Origin: JBHIFB01 sp046760905
Lineage (GTDB): Bacteria; Gemmatimonadota; CAZMKB01
Assembly: GCA_046760905.1 (NCBI GenBank)
Contig: JBHIFB010000023.1
Coordinates: 1 to 30,480 of the forward strand
Length of the DNA: 30,480 nucleotides
Reading direction: 5' to 3'
Below the pieces are notes generated by a model. The model did no database searches. It had not been told where the DNA came from and was given only the letters and a program-made list of their open reading frames with translations. This document shows, in pieces, positions 1 to 7,532 of the stretch. Position 1 is the first letter of the stretch. The number at the start of each line of letters is the position of its first letter. Made by a program: the position numbers and the translations under genes.

Positions 1-266
1 CGAGCAGGAAGGGGAAAACCGCGCGCAGTTAGCGCGGAAGGGGCAGGATGTTTTCCCCACCTGCGAGCCTTAGGTGGGTCAATGCGAAGCGTCGAACTTA
101 AGGGCTCTAAGTTCCATAAACATTGAACTTAAAATTTTTTGAGAAAATCCTCTGAATTGATCGGGGAACTACTGGAAAGAGACCTCCTCAAGAAGCGTTC
201 AGCTTACCTTGAAGGGGTATTCTGGTTGGACGCAGTTTGTAGCCTACAAAGGGATGATCCCTCCGT
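1..266. other. Non-coding left edge with nested inverted repeats
   Basis: No credible gene is seen here. The stretch holds several perfect inverted repeats: GGGGAAAAC 11-19 with GTTTTCCCC 50-58; CCGCGC 19-24 with GCGCGG 32-37 inside it; CCCACCT 56-62 with AGGTGGG 72-78; and GAACTTA 94-100 with TAAGTTC 108-114. A second GAACTTA at 125-131 is followed by a run of six T (135-140). The first and third stems share bases 56-58, and both GAACTTA copies compete for the same partner, so the folds are mutually exclusive. It may be the end of a mobile element or a 3' regulatory region of a gene left of the window. The identity is unknown. Confidence 0.5.
108..140 (+). terminator. Weak terminator-like hairpin with T tract
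   Basis: TAAGTTC (108-114) pairs with GAACTTA (125-131) over a 10-base loop, followed by AAA and six T. The stem is AT-rich, so it would be a weak intrinsic terminator for transcription entering from the left edge. An upstream GAACTTA copy (94-100) could act as a competing arm. Confidence 0.3.
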
Positions 267-1628
267 TTAATCCCGCTTGAGCCCGTATTTCTCCATTTTC
301 TTGTATAGATTACTCCGCTGCATGCCCAGCTTCCGGGCAGTCTCGCTTACGTTCCAGCCATTTTCCTCCAGCTTCCTGTTGAGGAACTCCTTCTCAGCAC
401 CCTCCTTGAAATCCTGAAAAGTGTCAAACTCCTGTCTGTGTCCTTTATCAATCCCGGTCATAGATCTTATGTGTGTGAGAACATCATCAAGGCTGATCGC
501 ATCCCCGGACGATAGTATCGCCAGCCGCTCGATTGCGTTTCTGAGTTCTCTCACGTTACCGGGCCACGACAGGTCCTTCAGGTAATCGATCGCATTTTTC
601 TCAATGGATTTCTTCTTAGTCCCGTTTTCTATGGCGTAATCTTCCAGAAAAGCTTCGACCAGATCTGGAATGTCTTCCTTCCTCTCACAGAGAGGGGGTA
701 TGTATATCTGAACCACGTCGAGTCTGTAGAAAAGATCCTCCCTGAAAGTTCCCTTGGCGATCTCATCAGCGAGGTTCTTATTGCTAGCTGCAAGGATCCG
801 AACATCCACGTCGATTTCTCTCAATCCCCCCAGCCTGGTGACCTTTCCCGTCTCGATTGCCTTAAGCACCTTCGCCTGTGCCGCGAGTTCCATATCACCT
901 ATCTCATCGAGAAAGAGAGTACCCCCGTCTGCAAGCTCGAACTTTCCTTTCCTAGATGTAACGGCTCCGGTGAAAGCCCCCTTCTCGTGTCCAAACAGCT
1001 CCGATTCGACCAGTTCCCTTGGAATCGCAGCGCAGTTCAGCTCGATGAAAGGTCCGCCTGCCTTTTTGCTCATCCGGTGTATGTACCTGGCGATGAGCTC
1101 CTTGCCTGTGCCGTGTTCGCCACGGATGAGTACACGTACGTTGCTGGGAGCAACCTTCTCTGCCAACTTGACGACATCCTGCATAACCTTGCTGCTACCC
1201 ACTATCCTGTATCTCCGTTCAACATCCGACCGCAATGCGCGGTTCTCCTTGATGAGCTTCACACTCTCGAGGGCATTCTCAATGGTGATGAGAACTCTGT
1301 TCTCATCGAGCGGCTTCTCCAGGAAATCGAAAGCCCCCAGCTTGAGGGCGTCCACCGCGGTGCTTATGGTCCCGTGGCCGGAAATCATCACAACTGCCAC
1401 CTCATCGCCGTGAGTCTCCCCGATTTTCTTGAGGACATCCAATCCCCCCACACCCGGCAGCTTTATATCGAGAAGGACTAGATCCGGCTCCTCCTTTTCG
1501 ATAACTCGCAGTGCAGTCTCACCGCTCTCTGCGAGACATACCCTGTAACCCTCATACGTGAGTATCTGTTCGAGGCTCCTCCTCACACCAGCCTCATCAT
1601 CTACGACGAGTATCTTCTCCCTGGACAT
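267..1628 (-). CDS. ntrX: NtrX/NtrC-family sigma54-dependent response regulator
   Basis: A 453-residue two-component regulator that activates sigma54 promoters after phosphorylation. The receiver domain covers about 4-118, with acidic D10/D11 and the phospho-acceptor D54 in LVLLDIKLPG. The AAA+ domain covers about 145-370, with Walker A GEHGTGKE, the sigma54-contacting GAFTGA loop and Walker B GGTLFLDEIGD. The C-terminal Fis-type helix-turn-helix (WNVSETARKLGMQRSNLYKK) resembles the NtrX subgroup. The ATG start has a strong ribosome site (GGAGGAATT directly upstream). It is the last gene of the nine-gene minus-strand run, 50 bp after thpR. The NtrY-like kinase at 9941-14251 is its natural partner by family, but pairing is inferred. 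Targets are unknown, and the ntrX symbol is by similarity of the HTH and kinase type. Confidence 0.9.
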   Translation of the reverse strand: MSREKILVVDDEAGVRRSLEQILTYEGYRVCLAESGETALRVIEKEEPDLVLLDIKLPGVGGLDVLKKIGETHGDEVAVVMISGHGTISTAVDALKLGAFDFLEKPLDENRVLITIENALESVKLIKENRALRSDVERRYRIVGSSKVMQDVVKLAEKVAPSNVRVLIRGEHGTGKELIARYIHRMSKKAGGPFIELNCAAIPRELVESELFGHEKGAFTGAVTSRKGKFELADGGTLFLDEIGDMELAAQAKVLKAIETGKVTRLGGLREIDVDVRILAASNKNLADEIAKGTFREDLFYRLDVVQIYIPPLCERKEDIPDLVEAFLEDYAIENGTKKKSIEKNAIDYLKDLSWPGNVRELRNAIERLAILSSGDAISLDDVLTHIRSMTGIDKGHRQEFDTFQDFKEGAEKEFLNRKLEENGWNVSETARKLGMQRSNLYKKMEKYGLKRD

Positions 1629-1678
1629 AATTCCTCCGAAAGCATCGACCGAATTGTATGAAGCGCCAGCCAGACATT

Positions 1679-2239
1679 CTATTCATGCGTTTCGAGGGGG
1701 ATGTTCCTCAGTGTAGTGTATATAGGCCCTTCAGGACGTAACGTGCTCTTCACGAGATGTATTCCGCTTACTCTGAAAGTATAAGGCGCAAAATGAGATT
1801 GGGCGAGCTTCGACTCGAGACTCTTCAGTCTCCATGTACCTTTCACCCTCCCTATAGTTAGATGAGGTGTCCAGGCCCTCTTCTCAAGATGGAATCCTAT
1901 CCTCTGGAATCCCTCCTCGATCCTGCTGTGCAATGTCGCCATATGGGAAGAGTGACCGACACCGACCCATATAACTCTCGGACGTTTGAGGGATGGGAAA
2001 GCCCCCACGTTTTCCACTTTCAACCTGAACGGTTTCACCTCTTTCGCCGCCAGCCGTGAGACCTCATATATGACCGGCTCTCTCCACTGCTCAACTTCGC
2101 CAAGGAACTTCAGTGTTAAATGGACGTTGCCCGGATCGACCCATTTCACCGAGGCGCCGGTACCGGAAAGCTCTGTGATAAGATGTCCAAGCGCCTCTTT
2201 CAGATCTTCTGGTAAAAGTACCGCAAGAAACAGTCTCAC
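1679..2239 (-). CDS. thpR: RNA 2',3'-cyclic phosphodiesterase (LigT/ThpR family)
   Basis: A 186-residue member of the 2H phosphoesterase superfamily. It carries the two hallmark HxT motifs, H40-L-T42 (VHLTLKFLGEV) and H126-L-T128 (HLTIGRVKG), which together form the active site. The N-terminal RLFLAVLLPEDLKE is typical of ThpR. Family members hydrolyse 2',3'-cyclic phosphates on RNA ends, and some seal 2'-5' RNA bonds in vitro; the cellular role is uncertain. The start is GTG at 2239, with an AGGAG about 11 bases upstream. Length is normal. It lies 76 bp after the cinA-like gene and 50 bp before the ntrX-like gene in the same run, an arrangement also common next to cinA in other bacteria. Confidence 0.92.
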   Translation of the reverse strand: MRLFLAVLLPEDLKEALGHLITELSGTGASVKWVDPGNVHLTLKFLGEVEQWREPVIYEVSRLAAKEVKPFRLKVENVGAFPSLKRPRVIWVGVGHSSHMATLHSRIEEGFQRIGFHLEKRAWTPHLTIGRVKGTWRLKSLESKLAQSHFAPYTFRVSGIHLVKSTLRPEGPIYTTLRNIPLETHE

Positions 2240-2315
2240 GCTGATAATCTCCTGACTTAGCTGACGATCCAGTGGCAGGTACTGTGGAGGGGATTCAGCT
2301 CTCGATGGCCAATGA

Positions 2316-3008
2316 CTACCCGATCAGCCTCTTCCACAGAAGCTGCATCACAGCCGCGCATGTTCTCTCCTTGATGTGGCTTCTCGTTCCGGTGAATCTG
2401 AATTTCTTTATGAGAGTCGCCTCATCATCCTGAATCCCGACGTAAACGGTTCCTACAGGTTTTTTCGGTGTCCCGCCAGTCGGACCAGCCGTTCCGGTGA
2501 CAGCTATCTTGAAGTGAAAATCTCCCAAGGTTGAAAGACCTTCCATCATCTTTCCGCATGTTCTCCGGCTCACTGCACCCCATCGTCTTATCACTTCTTT
2601 AGGAACCCCAAGTAACTTTATTTTGGATTCATTGGAATAAGCGATTACAGACAACATGAAAAACTTTGAAGAACCGGGTACATCTGTCAACCTGTCAGAT
2701 ACACGGCCACCGGTCAGAGATTCCGCGATCGCAAGCCTTTTTCTGCTCTTGATGAGTATCCTGCATATCGCATCTCTCAATGTATCATCGCCGAATCCAA
2801 ACACATATCGAGAAAGCGCTTCTTTCACATCTGCAAACACCCTTTTATACTCTCTCTGACCCAGGCCGGCATTGTAAATAAAAACGTCAACGCCATCCAT
2901 CGTTCTTCTCGTATCGAGGCTAACAAGTCCATACTGCTTCCTAAACGGACGTATAAACTCCAGTACCTTTTTCTGACTGATTCCGGCTGTCCTGATTGGA
3001 TTATTCAT
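2316..3008 (-). CDS. cinA: CinA-like protein: KH-type plus nicotinamide-nucleotide amidase domain
   Basis: The C-terminal 150 residues match the CinA/PncC amidase fold, which deamidates nicotinamide mononucleotide: AIAESLTGGRVSDRLTDVPGSS, a GAVS segment and AVTGTAGPTGGTPKKPVGTVYVG. The first ~80 residues (NPIRTAGISQKKVLEF through LSRYVFGFGDDTL) look like the CinA KH-type middle domain. The usual N-terminal MoCF/ADP-ribose pyrophosphatase domain (~165 residues) is absent, so this is a shortened CinA. I prefer ATG 3008, because GGTG lies 8-9 bases upstream. A TTG at 3038 would overlap the pgpA stop by 4 bases and add ten residues with no obvious ribosome site. It probably supports NAD recycling. 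Full CinA function cannot be assumed. Confidence 0.85.
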   Translation of the reverse strand: MNNPIRTAGISQKKVLEFIRPFRKQYGLVSLDTRRTMDGVDVFIYNAGLGQREYKRVFADVKEALSRYVFGFGDDTLRDAICRILIKSRKRLAIAESLTGGRVSDRLTDVPGSSKFFMLSVIAYSNESKIKLLGVPKEVIRRWGAVSRRTCGKMMEGLSTLGDFHFKIAVTGTAGPTGGTPKKPVGTVYVGIQDDEATLIKKFRFTGTRSHIKERTCAAVMQLLWKRLIG

Positions 3009-3034
3009 CAGTTTCACCAACAGAAATTGCTGTT

Positions 3035-3583
3035 TCAAATTATACCGAGTGCCAAAAGGAGGCGCAGCACGATGTTCGAGTACACGCCGGCCAACACATC
3101 ATCTATCACAATACCTAGGCCGCCATGTAATCTTTGAGACCTTCTTATCGGCCATGGCTTCAGGACATCGAAGAACCTGAAAAGGAAAAACGCAACCAAA
3201 ATCACCTGCAAGCTCGATCTATCGAGCAAAAAAAGCGTCACCATGAAACCACAGATTTCGTCGATCACGATCTCACTTGCATCATGGCCGAGAATCTTCT
3301 CGGCTTCTCCTGCACTCTTCACTGCGATAAAAAAAAGAACTACAAACAGGGGAACCTCAACAATAGTCGCCTTGTTAAAAAACACGTATATCCATGATGC
3401 CTGAACGAGAGTGGCAGCTGTGGCGGATGCGATGGGGAAGTAACCGATCCCGAAGACGGATCCGATGACGACATGAACTTTCATCATGAAGTCATTGCCC
3501 ATTGTTCGTGATTCTGCCTGGTCTGTGATAGACTCGGACTTCATAATGTTCCGAGATCGGTTTTCGTTAGATCGGGAGAACAT
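3035..3583 (-). CDS. pgpA: Phosphatidylglycerophosphatase A
   Basis: An inner-membrane lipid phosphatase that removes the terminal phosphate of phosphatidylglycerophosphate to give phosphatidylglycerol. Family signatures are clear: HDASEIVIDEICG with its acidic metal-binding residues, FRFFDVLKPWPI, and GGLGIVIDDVLAG near the C-terminus. Several hydrophobic segments (about 38-58, 70-88, 110-135, 165-180) fit a polytopic protein. It follows pgsA by 6 bp, so the two consecutive steps of the pathway are encoded together. The N-terminus is about 25 residues longer than usual. In-frame ATGs at 3544 and 3502 are alternative starts, and none has a convincing Shine-Dalgarno. Confidence 0.92.
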   Translation of the reverse strand: MFSRSNENRSRNIMKSESITDQAESRTMGNDFMMKVHVVIGSVFGIGYFPIASATAATLVQASWIYVFFNKATIVEVPLFVVLFFIAVKSAGEAEKILGHDASEIVIDEICGFMVTLFLLDRSSLQVILVAFFLFRFFDVLKPWPIRRSQRLHGGLGIVIDDVLAGVYSNIVLRLLLALGII

Positions 3584-3589
3584 GATTGA

Positions 3590-4192
3590 CTATGAAACAA
3601 GGTGACGGAACTTCACAATGTATATAACTCCTGATACGGTGGTGAGGAAGATGACCAGCCACAGCGTGTAGTAATTAAGGTACTTATGAAACACGTCGAA
3701 ACTCTGGAAGGAGTAGTCAGGATACTCACCAGCGATACTCCAGTGGGCATAACGCAAAAGGACAGAGCCTATAAATATATTCTGGATGAGGGTCTTTAAT
3801 TTTGCCAGACCGCTCGCCGGGAAGTAATTCCCGTGGCCTACCACCGCTATGTACCTGAAAGCCATGATCACCGCCTCACGTCCAAGAATTATTATGATCA
3901 CCCATAGTTTTACATCCCTGAACACCTCACTGGTATCTTTTAGGAGGTAGAACGCAAGGAAGGCAGATGTAATGAGAAATTTGTCGGCAAGGGGATCTAT
4001 CACCTTCCCCACCTCTGTCTCATCACCGTATTTCCTCGCAAGATAACCATCATACAGGTCAGTCAGAGCAGCGGTAAGGAATACGATCAGGGCAATGACC
4101 TTTATCAGGACGCCTTGAGATAAGATGATGAGGATGAAAAGGATTGGGCTCAGGAAGAACCTGAAAACAGTGATCTTGTTAGGCAGCGTCAC
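3590..4192 (-). CDS. pgsA: CDP-diacylglycerol-glycerol-3-phosphate 3-phosphatidyltransferase
   Basis: A membrane enzyme that makes phosphatidylglycerophosphate from CDP-diacylglycerol and glycerol-3-phosphate. The CDP-alcohol phosphotransferase signature DG-x2-AR-x8-G-x3-D-x3-D is complete: D48, G49, A52, R53, G62, D66 and D70, with D45 just before. Length (200 residues) is normal, and about six membrane segments are visible. The GTG start at 4192 overlaps the end of the upstream GTPase gene by 4 bases, suggesting translational coupling. Its product feeds PgpA, encoded 6 bp downstream. The insert after the third membrane segment (SIAGEYPDYSFQSFDVFHKY) looks like a periplasmic loop. Confidence 0.94.
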   Translation of the reverse strand: MTLPNKITVFRFFLSPILFILIILSQGVLIKVIALIVFLTAALTDLYDGYLARKYGDETEVGKVIDPLADKFLITSAFLAFYLLKDTSEVFRDVKLWVIIIILGREAVIMAFRYIAVVGHGNYFPASGLAKLKTLIQNIFIGSVLLRYAHWSIAGEYPDYSFQSFDVFHKYLNYYTLWLVIFLTTVSGVIYIVKFRHLVS

Positions 4193-4779
4193 ACCAACCC
4201 CCCTTCAAGCTTCCCGTGGCTGTTCTTCTCCATCTGCTTCTTCATCAAAACCAATTTCGATATCTTCATAAATGTGTTGAGTACCCCCGTACCACGCGCG
4301 GCGCTTGCTTCGACACCACTCCTGCCGAAGAGGTTCAGCCTTTTCGCAAGCTCCTCACCGGAAAGGGCGTAAGGCAGATCACACTTGTTGTATTGTAAAA
4401 GTATAGGAAATTCCTCTGGAGCGATTTTCCAGCTCGAGAGGATGTCAGTGATTTTCCTCAAGCAGGATTGATTTTCTTCCATTCTTTCCATCTGGGAATC
4501 TATAACGATAACAATCCCGTGACAATCCCTGAGAATCATTTTCCACAGGTGTAGATAATCCTCCATCTGGGGAAGCGCGGTGATCCGGAAGTGCAGTCTG
4601 TCCCCGTCCTTACGCTCGATGTCGAAGTACAGAAAATCGATCGGCGCCTTACCGACACTCGAAATACTCGTCGTCACATAAGCAGCAAGGTCTCCACCAG
4701 AGATAGCCGACTGCAAATAGTACAGGTTAGCGGTTTTTCCACTTCCCCGAGGACCTCCATAAGCTATTCTCAGTTCCAA
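4189..4779 (-). CDS. MglA-like small Ras-type GTPase
   Basis: A 196-residue P-loop GTPase most like the bacterial MglA group. The P-loop GGPRGSGKT is at 8-16, followed by ANLYYLQ (MglA has TTNL here). The guanine motif NKCD is at 131-134, and a G5-like EASAARGTG lies near 158. The segment IVIVIDSQMERMEEN closely matches MglA's VVFVADSQ..RMEAN region. Switch II is unusual: where MglA has a TVPGQVFY-like motif, this protein has ALPQMEDY, without the glycine. The start is TTG at 4779 with GGAG five to six bases upstream. It lies 29 bp after recR and overlaps pgsA. No MglB-type roadblock partner is in the window. Polarity or motility roles of MglA are known in other bacteria; the function here is unknown. 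Confidence 0.8.
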   Translation of the reverse strand: MELRIAYGGPRGSGKTANLYYLQSAISGGDLAAYVTTSISSVGKAPIDFLYFDIERKDGDRLHFRITALPQMEDYLHLWKMILRDCHGIVIVIDSQMERMEENQSCLRKITDILSSWKIAPEEFPILLQYNKCDLPYALSGEELAKRLNLFGRSGVEASAARGTGVLNTFMKISKLVLMKKQMEKNSHGKLEGGLV

Positions 4780-4808
4780 GTCATCTCCAATTTTCTAAGG
4801 TGATCACT

Positions 4809-5402
4809 CTACTTGAATTCTTTTCTTCCCTCGATGGCACGGGAAATTGTAACGTCATCGGCATATTCAATGTCCCCACCGACCGGTAATCCTCTGGCAA
4901 TCCTTGTGACCTTCACTCCGAATGAAGTTAACACCTTCTTCAAGTAGATGGCGGTTGCTTCGCCTTCTACGGTTGGGTTGGTTGCTATGATAACTTCCTT
5001 AACTTCCCCCTCCTTCAGACGTTCGAGCAGCATATTGACGGTGAGATCCTCAGGACCGATCCCGTCGAGAGGCGAGAGGACACCCTGAAGTACATGATAC
5101 AACCCCTTGAAATCACCTGCCCTCTCAATGGCCATCACATCGCTGGCCTCCTCTACCACACACAAAAGGTTGCGTTCCCTGTTCATATTCCTGCATATAT
5201 CACATGGATCTTCCTCGGTAAGGCTAGCACAGGCGGAGCAAGTCTTTACCCTGTCTCGAACCTCCCTTATTGCATCCCCAAGGGCGACCGCCTCCTCTCT
5301 TGGCACCTTCAACAGGTAGTAAGTTAACCTTCGGGCGGTCTTCTTACCAATCCCGGGAAGTCTCGAAAAATGTTCGATGCATTTCTCAATCGCGCCGGAC
5401 AT
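4809..5402 (-). CDS. recR: Recombination mediator protein RecR
   Basis: A cytoplasmic protein of the RecFOR pathway that helps load RecA on gapped DNA. Domain order is complete: an N-terminal helix-hairpin-helix (FSRLPGIGKKTARRL), a four-cysteine zinc site (C55, C58, C67, C70), a Toprim domain from about 78 (LCVVEEASDVMAIE, ATNPTVEGEATA) and the C-terminal RGLPVGGDIEYADDVTISRA signature. Length (197 residues) is normal. It begins 15 bp after ybaB and continues the classic dnaX-ybaB-recR order. Confidence 0.97.
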   Translation of the reverse strand: MSGAIEKCIEHFSRLPGIGKKTARRLTYYLLKVPREEAVALGDAIREVRDRVKTCSACASLTEEDPCDICRNMNRERNLLCVVEEASDVMAIERAGDFKGLYHVLQGVLSPLDGIGPEDLTVNMLLERLKEGEVKEVIIATNPTVEGEATAIYLKKVLTSFGVKVTRIARGLPVGGDIEYADDVTISRAIEGRKEFK

Positions 5403-5417
5403 CTTCCAACCCTTCTG

Positions 5418-5729
5418 TCAAAGGATCCCTGGAATCTTAATGTCGCCGGTTACCTTCTTCATCTCGGAAGCGGCCATCTCGCCAGCTGCTTCAAGAGCCC
5501 CATTCACTGCAGCGAGAAGCAAATCTTCGAGAAACTCTACTTCGTCAGGGTCAATGACCTCCGGTTTTATCTTTATCTCTATTAACCTTCGCTGCCCATT
5601 TGCAATCGCCGATACAGCACCACCTCCCGCCGAAGCACTCACATGCTTCCTGGACAAATCCTCCTGCACTTTCTTCATCTCGCCTTGCATCTTCTGTAGT
5701 TGTTTCAAAAGCTGTCCGATGTTCTTCAT
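5418..5729 (-). CDS. ybaB: YbaB/EbfC-family nucleoid-associated protein
   Basis: A small DNA-binding protein of 103 residues, the usual length. Its N-terminal amphipathic helix (LLKQLQKMQGEMKKVQEDL) and the core with GGGAVSAIANGQRRLIEIKIKPE are typical of the dimeric tweezer-like YbaB fold. The ATG start has a GAGGAGG about 10 bases upstream. It sits between dnaX and recR, as in most bacteria. It is presumed to bind DNA and shape the nucleoid; no specific role can be read from the sequence. Confidence 0.95.
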   Translation of the reverse strand: MKNIGQLLKQLQKMQGEMKKVQEDLSRKHVSASAGGGAVSAIANGQRRLIEIKIKPEVIDPDEVEFLEDLLLAAVNGALEAAGEMAASEMKKVTGDIKIPGIL

Positions 5730-5768
5730 ACCTTATATATCCTCCTCGTGATGGTCCCATACCGGTAC

Positions 5769-7322
5769 TTACTTAACCTCCTCAGCATCCAGGATCCTTT
5801 TGAGCTTATCGTATATGTGTGCCTGCTTCGAATGTCCCTTTTTCCTGCCTATCGCAGGGTGTGGAATCTCAAATTGAATGTCGAAGTGAACCCTTCTCCC
5901 GCAGACCTCAGACATACAATCATTCATCAGTGAAATATGTTGTGGTATCTTCAACTGGTCCTTCATGAAGGAATTCTGACATTCGACTTTAAGAATAAAC
6001 GTATCGCCCTCCAGGGCAACCGGTTGTGCCCCCGATAGAAGGCCAAAAAGAGTTGCCTTTCTCCTGCTTATAATGTCCATGAATCTCTTCCAGACATCCT
6101 GCTCGCCTTCATCAGGCTTCGACTGCTTGAGTATGATCCGGTTTTCACCGCATGATGCTTCCTCTGAATGGTCGATGGCTGAATTTACCGATTCACCGCC
6201 AGTCTCTTTTCCCGATGGAAGAAATCTCAAAAGGGAAGTCTCGAGTATGATTTTCTTGACATTGGAGTTTCTGAAGAGGATACGGTTTTTCGATAGAAAG
6301 TCGAACATGGAATGAAGCTCAACAGTACTAAAAGACGGTGCGAGTTTCAGATACTTTTCCCTGATGGACTCCGGAATCTCGCAGACCTCGGCCAGCGAGT
6401 CGTCTACTTTTAGCACAAGGAGATTCCTGAGATGTTCGAGGAGGCCATCGTAGAACTCGCCCAGGTCCACTCCGCTGTTTGTAATTTCATTTACCAGACG
6501 TATAATTCCATCACCACGAGCGCCTGAGATCATCCCGAAGAGGCTCATGAACACTTCGTCTTCTACCATACCCGTGACTTCACGAACATCCTTTTCGTCG
6601 AACTTCCCACCGGTAAAAGCACGTATTTGATCAAATAGACTCAAGGCGTCTCTCAAACTCCCATCAGCTTTCCTCGCTATCGCGTAAATGGTCTCATCAC
6701 TCAGCTCCATGTTCTCGCTCTTAGTCACCTTTTTAAGATACAGGGCCGTTTCCCCTCTGGTGATTCGCCTGAAGTCAAACCGCTGACACCTCGAAACGAT
6801 CGTAAGCGGCACCTTGTGCGGTTCGGTTGTCGCGAAAACGAAGATGACATTCTCGGGCGGCTCCTCCAGGGTTTTAAGAAGCGCGTTGAACGCCTCGTTT
6901 GTGAGCATGTGAACTTCATCTATAATATATACTTTCTTATTCGCTCTGCTTGGGGCAAGACTCACCTTCTGTCTGAGCTCTCGAACATCTCCAATTCTCC
7001 TGTTGGAGGCGCCATCTATCTCTATCACGTCCATTGCGTGGCCACGTCTGATCTCCTCACACATGGAACATTCATCACACGGTTCGGCGCCTTCTCTCAT
7101 CTCACAGTTCACTGCCTTGGCCAGGATCCTTGCCACCGTGGTCTTTCCCACTCCTCTGGGGCCGGTAAAGAGATAAGCATGTGAAAGTCTTCCCTGGAGA
7201 ATAGCGTTCTGAAGGGTTTTCAATACGTGCTCCTGGGAGAGGACCTCGCAGAAGCGACCAGGCCTATACTTCCGTGCACTCACAGAAGTCATTTCCACAG
7301 GCCTCAAGTCATCTTCCTTCAT
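5769..7322 (-). CDS. dnaX: DNA polymerase III subunit gamma/tau
   Basis: The clamp-loader ATPase of the replicative polymerase. It has Walker A GPRGVGKT (54-61), a four-cysteine zinc module (C73, C82, C85, C88), Walker B IIDEVH near 134-138 and the SRC sensor motif (177-179). Domain III continues to about 370. The C-terminal 140 residues, from about 375, are a less conserved tau-like tail. At 517 residues it is shorter than E. coli tau. I see no A-AAA-AAG type slippery site in the right phase, so a separate gamma form by frameshifting is not supported. In-frame ATG 7289 (MTSVSARKYRPGRF) has a GAGG nine bases upstream and may be the true start. It is the first gene of the minus-strand operon. 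Confidence 0.96.
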   Translation of the reverse strand: MKEDDLRPVEMTSVSARKYRPGRFCEVLSQEHVLKTLQNAILQGRLSHAYLFTGPRGVGKTTVARILAKAVNCEMREGAEPCDECSMCEEIRRGHAMDVIEIDGASNRRIGDVRELRQKVSLAPSRANKKVYIIDEVHMLTNEAFNALLKTLEEPPENVIFVFATTEPHKVPLTIVSRCQRFDFRRITRGETALYLKKVTKSENMELSDETIYAIARKADGSLRDALSLFDQIRAFTGGKFDEKDVREVTGMVEDEVFMSLFGMISGARGDGIIRLVNEITNSGVDLGEFYDGLLEHLRNLLVLKVDDSLAEVCEIPESIREKYLKLAPSFSTVELHSMFDFLSKNRILFRNSNVKKIILETSLLRFLPSGKETGGESVNSAIDHSEEASCGENRIILKQSKPDEGEQDVWKRFMDIISRRKATLFGLLSGAQPVALEGDTFILKVECQNSFMKDQLKIPQHISLMNDCMSEVCGRRVHFDIQFEIPHPAIGRKKGHSKQAHIYDKLKRILDAEEVK

Positions 7323-7350
7323 TTCGAGTAGCCTTTAACAGCAGCTGTGA

Positions 7351-7391
7351 CATTCCCTCACGGAAAGGCCGCGGCCGACGAGCAGGGAATG
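7351..7391 (-). promoter_or_regulatory. Hairpin in the dnaX leader
   Basis: The perfect 8-bp arms CATTCCCT (7351-7358) and AGGGAATG (7384-7391) enclose 25 bases that contain the palindrome GGCCGCGGCC (7367-7376). It lies between the predicted dnaX promoter and the dnaX start. It may be an RNA leader structure or a protein site. It does not match SRP RNA, which sometimes sits near dnaX. Confidence 0.4.
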
Positions 7392-7449
7392 ATTCAACAA
7401 ACGAGCAGCAGATGATTGAAGTGAAAGCTCCCTCAACGCAAGTGTAGCT

Positions 7450-7478
7450 ATACTAACACCTGTGCCGTTTATTGTCAA
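7450..7478 (-). promoter_or_regulatory. Sigma70-type promoter for the dnaX operon
   Basis: On the minus strand TTGACA (7473-7478) is separated by exactly 17 bases from TAGTAT (7450-7455), with TG one base before it, giving an extended -10. Predicted transcription starts near 7443, leaving about a 120-base leader before dnaX. The match is direct; activity is inferred. Confidence 0.6.
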
Positions 7479-7503
7479 GGAGCAGAGCAAGATCAAAAGA
7501 AGC

Positions 7504-7532
7504 TTGAAAAGGATGGTTTCACCGGATAAATT
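7504..7532 (+). promoter_or_regulatory. Candidate promoter for the sulfatase-TPR gene
   Basis: TTGAAA (7504-7509), a 17-base spacer and TAAATT (7527-7532). A start near 7539 gives a leader of about 55 bases to ATG 7594. The -10 is only a 4/6 match. It supports the later start codon over the GTG at 7462. Confidence 0.4.

Noticed and set aside
987..1481. 164-codon plus-strand frame opposite the ntrX-like gene
   Set aside because: The real gene on the minus strand has all AAA+ and receiver motifs; the opposite frame has none.
4833..4850. Sigma54 -24/-12 promoter (TGGCACG...TTG) inside recR
   Set aside because: The -12 element is one base out of register and lacks GC, and it points antisense within a gene.
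5769..7322. Programmed -1 frameshift in dnaX giving a gamma form
   Set aside because: A-rich runs occur (near 6728 and 5838), but none has the X-XXY-YYZ phase needed for a good slippery heptamer.
7323..7461. SRP (4.5S) RNA next to dnaX
   Set aside because: The GGAA tetraloop context and flanking conserved bases of SRP RNA are absent on both strands.
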